From the NCBI GenBank assembly GCA_028867675.1, contig JAGWGA010000004.1, positions 19,334 through 83,333 on the forward strand: a DNA stretch of 64,000 bases. Reading direction: 5' to 3'. The DNA is from Nitrososphaerota archaeon (GTDB taxonomy: Archaea > Thermoproteota > Nitrososphaeria > Nitrososphaerales > Nitrosopumilaceae). Shown here piece after piece: positions 59,642 to 64,000 of the stretch. The position numbers were made by a program, and so were the translations under genes. The notes under the pieces were generated by a model, which saw only the letters and a program-made list of their open reading frames with translations, ran no database searches and had not been told where the DNA came from. Within the stretch, counting starts at the first letter, position 1, and every line of letters starts with the position of its first letter.

Positions 59642-60214
59642 CTAATCTTTTATTGCACGAGCAGTAGTTATTATTCTCTGAACAAATGTAATTCCTGCAA
59701 TTATTGCAACAATGATTACAGCGTAGTTTAGAAATCCGATCATACCAATGATTGCAATTACAAGTAATCTCTCTGCTCTCTCACCAATGCCTATTCCTTG
59801 AAGTTGAACTCCCAGAGATTCTGCTCTTGCTCTAGTATAGCTAACAAGTAGAGATAATCCAATTGCCAACAGTACAAGATATCCTTGAGAATATCCACCG
59901 ATTAAAATTCCCAGAAATATTGCTACTTCAGCAATCTTGTCAAATACAGAATCAAGAAATGCTCCTTTTTTAGATGTCTTTCCAGTAATACGTGCGACTT
60001 GACCATCTACGATATCAAAAAATCCAGAAACAAGTAACAAAATTCCTCCCAAGATAAAAGAATATTCGAGATGAATAGCGTAAATTATTGCAGATGCAAA
60101 TGCAAAACAAAGTCCAACTGCAGTCCAGAAATTTGCAGATAGTCCAGTAGATGCAAAGACTTTCCCAATTTTCTGCAGGGTCGGCTTTAGACCTTCTCTA
60201 AAGTTGTTAAGCAT
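59642..60214 (-). CDS. CDP-alcohol phosphatidyltransferase (probable archaetidylinositol phosphate synthase)
   Basis: 190 residues from ATG 60214 (the track's TTG at 60235 adds seven residues). The active site reads DGQVARITGKTSKKGAFLDSVFDK, matching DG-x2-AR-x8-G-x3-D-x3-D. Five to six membrane segments follow. It transfers a phosphate-linked polar head group to an archaeal CDP-lipid; the inositol specificity is inferred from resemblance and not proven. One base separates it from the convergent eS26 stop. Confidence 0.85.
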   Translation of the reverse strand: MLNNFREGLKPTLQKIGKVFASTGLSANFWTAVGLCFAFASAIIYAIHLEYSFILGGILLLVSGFFDIVDGQVARITGKTSKKGAFLDSVFDKIAEVAIFLGILIGGYSQGYLVLLAIGLSLLVSYTRARAESLGVQLQGIGIGERAERLLVIAIIGMIGFLNYAVIIVAIIAGITFVQRIITTARAIKD

Positions 60215-60333
60215 TTGATACCAGCCATTTGACAATAATTTATACCATATATCTTAGAGCATATTTACTAAAATTCTCAGAAATTGAATAAAATATCAAA
60301 AAATCTGATATAATAGTGCGTTTTAGAACTCTC

Positions 60334-60546
60334 ATGGGCCTCATAGCAAAAGGTGCAAAATGTAGTGTCACAGGCTGCGGCGAGGATGGCGTTCGTTCGC
60401 TTACTGCCTCAAAGGTAGAAGGAACAGGAGTAGGTATTCCACACGGTTTGAAAAAAGCAATTCTTTGCAAAGAACATTACAAAGAGTGGAAAAAAGCAAC
60501 AAAAGATGATAGAGATACCGAAAAAGCCAGATTCAGCAGATATTAG
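60334..60546 (+). CDS. Small Cys/His protein (70 aa), probable zinc-binding
   Basis: 70 residues from ATG 60334, 25 bases after a GATATAATAG element, which favours it over the GTG at 60316. CSVTGCGEDG and ILCKEHYKEWKK supply three Cys and a His for a zinc knuckle; a basic/charged tail follows. It resembles conserved thaumarchaeal hypothetical proteins. Divergent from the phosphatidyltransferase gene and convergent with the DHS gene. No function assigned. Confidence 0.72.
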   Translation: MGLIAKGAKCSVTGCGEDGVRSLTASKVEGTGVGIPHGLKKAILCKEHYKEWKKATKDDRDTEKARFSRY

Positions 60547-60575
60547 ACAATTAAAAATAATTACATCTTTTTGAT

Positions 60576-61637
60576 TTATTTTTTGTTAAAGTAGGCTTTA
60601 GACAAGTCATCATAGTATTTGCCTAATTTTTTATACAGTCTCTTTGGTTTTCTTGGCTTTTCATTACTTAGGGCATAGAGACAAAGTATCGGAAATGCAA
60701 TAGTTGCATCAGTGTAAACCATTATCACATCTTCATGGGCATCTTTTACCTTACCCCAACTCTTTCCTTCTTGTAAAGTAGCTCCAGAGAGTCCACCAGT
60801 ATCAGGTCGAGCATCAGTAATTTGTATGATATAATTTTGACCACCGTGACCCAAACCAAGTATTTGATCTAATAATGGGCCTGTTTGTTGTGCAGTATTC
60901 TTTGGTACGCCTCCTCCCAACTCCAAAATACCGGATTTCTTTGAATTATACAAAATTGCAGCTTGTTCTATTATTTCCCTTACAAAGTCAAGACTATGAA
61001 TTTTATTTTCTAGCCTAAGTGGAGCTAGATCCAAGGCAAGTGATGAATCTTTTAGAGTCGACACATAGACAGGTACATCGTAATCATATGCAGTTACAAC
61101 AAAACTGCGCTCTGGGTTTTTAGAATGTAATTTAGAGTATTTACCCATGGCGTTACAAAATTCTGCAGTAGTAAACGGTTTGTCAAGCAAATCTTTTGTA
61201 AACATTTTTTGTACAATTTTGTCTTCAGCTTTGAGTGTCTCATCTCCCTTGATGTAGACATCACGTATTCTGACAATATCTTTCTCGTATAGTATCATGT
61301 CATCCACCTCAAAGTGACCTTGTTTTACTGGAAGATTCCATGCAAAATGATCCTCGTGATACACGTTTGCACCTGTAGAAACTATCCAGTCAACAAATCC
61401 ACGTTCTATTAACGATTTGAATAACCCTCCAAACCCAACAGGAGTCATTGCTCCTGCCACCGTAAGACAGATTGTTGCATCATCTTCAATCATTTTACAG
61501 TAAAGTTTTGCGGCATCTCCAAGCTGTCTTGCATTATAACCAGTACTTGCAAAAATTTCCACTAGATCATCTATTCCCATATTGGGCTTGATCTTCAAAT
61601 GAGGAATGTCTTTTCCCTTGAAGTTATGATGGTCCAC
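60576..61637 (-). CDS. dys: Deoxyhypusine synthase family protein
   Basis: 353 residues. The NAD-binding GAMTPVGFGGLFKSLIERG, LELGGGVPKNTAQQT and the active-site region GKSWGKV with the catalytic Lys, then VYTDATIAFPILC, match deoxyhypusine synthase. The enzyme modifies aIF5A with spermidine. The GLSGATLQEGKSWGK stretch resembles the archaeal/bacterial DHS-like subgroup, some of which make homospermidine, so the activity needs proof. The start is GTG. Confidence 0.88.
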   Translation of the reverse strand: MDHHNFKGKDIPHLKIKPNMGIDDLVEIFASTGYNARQLGDAAKLYCKMIEDDATICLTVAGAMTPVGFGGLFKSLIERGFVDWIVSTGANVYHEDHFAWNLPVKQGHFEVDDMILYEKDIVRIRDVYIKGDETLKAEDKIVQKMFTKDLLDKPFTTAEFCNAMGKYSKLHSKNPERSFVVTAYDYDVPVYVSTLKDSSLALDLAPLRLENKIHSLDFVREIIEQAAILYNSKKSGILELGGGVPKNTAQQTGPLLDQILGLGHGGQNYIIQITDARPDTGGLSGATLQEGKSWGKVKDAHEDVIMVYTDATIAFPILCLYALSNEKPRKPKRLYKKLGKYYDDLSKAYFNKK

Positions 61638-61725
61638 GAACGAGTACTTAATTTCGGGGTAAATAAATTCTCGTAAGGGTTACGAACAATAACAATTAAA
61701 AAAAGATTACAAGAAATATAGAAAC

Positions 61726-61845
61726 CTATTCTGGGATTTCTACTTCTCTTGTGTCATGTTTTGAGATTTCTTTATGCATAACAACATGAGACTTTTCTTT
61801 GAAAGTCAGATTACATCTGTAACAATGCCATGCTGTCATGCTCAT
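61726..61845 (-). CDS. Mini C2H2 zinc-finger protein (39 aa)
   Basis: Minus strand, ATG 61845 to TAG 61726. WHCYRCNLTFKEKSHVVMHKEISKH is a classical C2H2 finger with CxxC and HxxxxxxH-type ligands, followed by a short acidic tail. It is a single-finger protein, like the finger fused to CBS at 25712. The remainder of 61638-61976 holds a TGATAATCA box (61899) and the promoter of the next gene. Confidence 0.7.
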   Translation of the reverse strand: MSMTAWHCYRCNLTFKEKSHVVMHKEISKHDTREVEIPE

Positions 61846-61898
61846 ATCAAATAATATGTATTTTTAATATATAAGACGTGTGCATGATTTGTACATTT

Positions 61899-61907
61899 GA
61901 TAATCAA
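61899..61907. promoter_or_regulatory. TGATAATCA box upstream of membrane protein gene
   Basis: An exact nonamer outside the CBS/Usp region, about 70 bases before the ATG at 61977 and about 40 bases before a TATA-like GATAAATAT (61949). It shows that the element is not confined to the first 28 kb. Confidence 0.45.
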
Positions 61908-61976
61908 CAAAAAACTTGAAAAAATAAAGTAACTTTGTTACGTCATTGATAAATATCGATACAACAGTTAAACAAC

Positions 61977-62414
61977 ATGAAAGAAGAGATGGTAACCTTA
62001 TCAAATGTAGATGTGGACAATTTGATTATTTCAACAAAACAACACCTCCAAGAATTAAAGCTTGAAATCATACATGAGGAAAAGCATGAGAGTTATTGGA
62101 GTATAAAGGCACATAGAGGAGGAAAACTTGCAGCCGTAACTGGGAGCATAAGAGACGTAGAAATTCTCATAGTTGGAGAAGAAAACCATCATGAATTGAC
62201 TCTTAGAACAGGAGCCTGGGGGAGAGACATTGCAATACCAGCACTTTTAGCAAGCATTGTCTCAATTGCAGGAGCAGCGGCTGTTGCTGCCGCAGAGGTT
62301 TACCGTGCACATAAATTTGAAAAAGATTTTTGGGATTGGCTAAATAAACAGGTTTCAACATATGACAATAGTAAAATCAGTCCACCCAAACTTGTAAAGC
62401 CTACCGGCGTATAG
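61977..62414 (+). CDS. Hypothetical protein with membrane hairpin (145 aa)
   Basis: 145 residues. The N-terminal part is hydrophilic (TLSNVDVDNLIISTKQHLQELKLEII), followed by a beta-rich stretch and one or two hydrophobic segments (DIAIPALLASIVSIAGAAAVAAAEVY) near residues 85-110, and a Trp-containing tail. A TATA element lies about 25 bases upstream. Preceded by a TGATAATCA box. I do not recognise the family. Confidence 0.68.
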   Translation: MKEEMVTLSNVDVDNLIISTKQHLQELKLEIIHEEKHESYWSIKAHRGGKLAAVTGSIRDVEILIVGEENHHELTLRTGAWGRDIAIPALLASIVSIAGAAAVAAAEVYRAHKFEKDFWDWLNKQVSTYDNSKISPPKLVKPTGV

Positions 62415-62470
62415 AAACAGGTCTAAATCTTCCACATAGTATTTTAAGAACAAAATTTGTTTTGAATCAG

Positions 62471-64000
62471 ATGCAAGTTTTTCGAGAAGAAAAATGGAAT
62501 TTAAGCGAACTTGTAAAAAACCCAGATTCGCCTCAGTTTGCCAAGCGCCTAAAATCAATTCAGGATGAAGTAAAAAAATTTGAAAAGAACAAAAAATTAC
62601 TCAAACCTACAATTTCTGAAGGAAAATTTCTTTCAATGATTCACACTTTGGAAAAGATATCTGATGATTTTGGCAGAGTTGCAGGCTATGCATCGTTAGA
62701 GTATTCATCAGACACACAATCAGATAAAGCAACCGCCCTACAATCAAAAATGAGAAAGTTTGGAGCACAGATAGAAAACCAGACGTTATTTTTTGACCAA
62801 TGGTGGAAAAAACAAATCGATGAGAAAAATGCACAGAGATTGATGAAGTCGGCAGGAGAATTACACGAATTTCTACGTTACAAAAGACTACTTGCAAAAT
62901 ACTCCCTTACAGAGCCAGAAGAGAGGATAATTAACACATTAGATGTTACAGGTCATTCTGCACTTGTTAAGATCTATGACAAAATTACAAATGCATTTGT
63001 CTTTGAAGTAAAAATTGACGGTAAGACTAGAAGATACAATAGAGAGGAATTGTCAGTTCTAATTCGAAATCCCAAACCAAAAACAAGAGAGATTGCTTAC
63101 AAGGCACTACTATCAGAATTTGACAAAAATAAAGGAGTCCTAGGAGAGATTTATCAAAATATAGTTTCAAACTGGAAAGATGAATGTATCAACATACGAG
63201 GATATGCATCACCAATATCAGTTAGAAACATTGGAAATGATGTTGAAGACAAGACTGTGGATGCCCTTCTTTCAGTTTGTAAGAAAAACTCTGATGTATT
63301 TCGTAAGTTCTTTTTACAAAAGGCGCGCATTTTGAAAATGAAACGATTACGCAGATATGACATTTATGCGCCAGTTCAAAAAAAGGATGAAAAAAGATAC
63401 ACCTATGACATGGCTGTAAAACTTGTTCTTGAAACTCTGAATGATTTTAGTCCGCAATTAAGCGAATATGCCAAAAGAGTGTTTGTTAAAAGACATGTTG
63501 ATTCTACAATAAGACCAGGAAAAAGAAGCGGTGCGTTTTGTAGCACCATATCTCCAAAGGTAACACCATATGTCTTGGTAAATTTCAAAGGAAGAATTAA
63601 TGATGTCTTCACTTTGGCCCATGAGCTTGGCCATGCAATTCATAGTGTATCAGCTTCCGATAAATCAATATTCATAGCAGAGGCACCACTACCACTTGCT
63701 GAAACTGCTTCAACATTTTCTGAAATGTTGTTGTTCAACAAAATTTTGGACCAGATATCAGAAGGAGAACAACAATCAAACCTTGTAGAACATTTGGATG
63801 ACCTGTATGCCACCGTAGGACGCCAGGCATATTTTACACTCTTTGAAATTGCAGCACATGAAAAAATTGGCAATGGTGCAATGGTCCAAGATATAACATC
63901 AGAATACATGAAGACGCTAAAAGACCAATTTGGGGATTCTGTTACGATGACTCCAGACTTTGGAACAGAGTGGACATGTATCCCACACTTTTATCATTCT
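62471..64000 (+). CDS. M3-family oligoendopeptidase (3' truncated by window)
   Basis: An open frame of 510 codons from ATG 62471 to the window end, not listed in the ORF track because it lacks a stop. The zinc site FTLAHELGHAIHS (HExxH) is near residue 387, and the downstream PLPLAETASTFSEMLL holds the second-shell Glu. The N-terminal domain is helical. PepF/M3 peptidases cleave short peptides in the cytoplasm. The last visible residues (WTCIPHFYHS) lie near the usual family end, so perhaps only about 80 residues are missing. Confidence 0.93.
   Translation, partial: MQVFREEKWNLSELVKNPDSPQFAKRLKSIQDEVKKFEKNKKLLKPTISEGKFLSMIHTLEKISDDFGRVAGYASLEYSSDTQSDKATALQSKMRKFGAQIENQTLFFDQWWKKQIDEKNAQRLMKSAGELHEFLRYKRLLAKYSLTEPEERIINTLDVTGHSALVKIYDKITNAFVFEVKIDGKTRRYNREELSVLIRNPKPKTREIAYKALLSEFDKNKGVLGEIYQNIVSNWKDECINIRGYASPISVRNIGNDVEDKTVDALLSVCKKNSDVFRKFFLQKARILKMKRLRRYDIYAPVQKKDEKRYTYDMAVKLVLETLNDFSPQLSEYAKRVFVKRHVDSTIRPGKRSGAFCSTISPKVTPYVLVNFKGRINDVFTLAHELGHAIHSVSASDKSIFIAEAPLPLAETASTFSEMLLFNKILDQISEGEQQSNLVEHLDDLYATVGRQAYFTLFEIAAHEKIGNGAMVQDITSEYMKTLKDQFGDSVTMTPDFGTEWTCIPHFYHS

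Noticed and set aside
1-64000. CRISPR arrays, insertion sequences, integrases, rRNA and tRNA genes
   Set aside because: No spaced direct-repeat arrays, transposase motifs, att-like ends or RNA gene signatures were seen by reading; a tRNAscan or ISfinder run would be decisive.

Overview
The window is AT-rich archaeal DNA that reads as a Nitrososphaerota (Thaumarchaeota) chromosome, probably near the Nitrosopumilales/Nitrosotalea group. The placement is inferred from gene content. It rests on eS26, aRF1, PurP, deoxyhypusine synthase, GatCAB with an archaeal AspRS, Amt with two PII genes, PEFG-CTERM secreted proteins, plastocyanin-like cupredoxins and several Cys-rich mini-proteins of a thaumarchaeal type. 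Many promoters show a TATA-like element about 25 bases before the start codon, as expected for leaderless archaeal transcripts. I saw no rRNA, tRNA, CRISPR array or insertion sequence.

Region 1 (about 1-28 kb) is an accessory, stress- and metal-oriented region. It holds the end of a P1B metal ATPase, a phosphoribosyltransferase/hydrolase pair, an Nramp-like transporter with two tandem operators, and a nicotinamidase-like hydrolase. Five universal stress (Usp) proteins and eight intact CBS-domain proteins are scattered through it. Two Hsp20 proteins, HtpX, MgtC, a PAC2 protein, an ATP-cone nuclease, two cupredoxins and three secreted proteins are interspersed. A recurrent element, TGATAATCA or TGATTATCA, lies in the intergenic promoter regions of many of these genes, once as a perfect 20-base palindrome. 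I read this as a shared regulatory box for a CBS/Usp regulon. One ORF joins a CBS N-terminus to the C-terminal half of nicotinate phosphoribosyltransferase and is probably a deletion chimera. A convergent gap at 5.1 kb carries a candidate structured RNA with its own TATA box.

Region 2 (about 27.7-32.7 kb) is signalling and nitrogen: a class III nucleotide cyclase next to a RecA/KaiC-like ATPase, then two PII proteins and an Amt ammonium transporter.

Region 3 (about 32.7-64 kb) is mostly core metabolism and translation: aspS-gatC-gatA-gatB, an RlmN-like radical SAM methyltransferase, purP, a ZIP transporter with DtxR-like operators, a DsbA-like protein with aRF1, ilvD, trpEGDCBA (no trpF seen), pyrG, a NAD kinase fused to a winged helix, a PfkB kinase, eS26, a CDP-alcohol phosphatidyltransferase, deoxyhypusine synthase and a truncated M3 peptidase at the right edge. 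Five mini-ORFs of 34-57 codons with Cys/His metal-site patterns, absent from the supplied ORF track, are added from direct reading.
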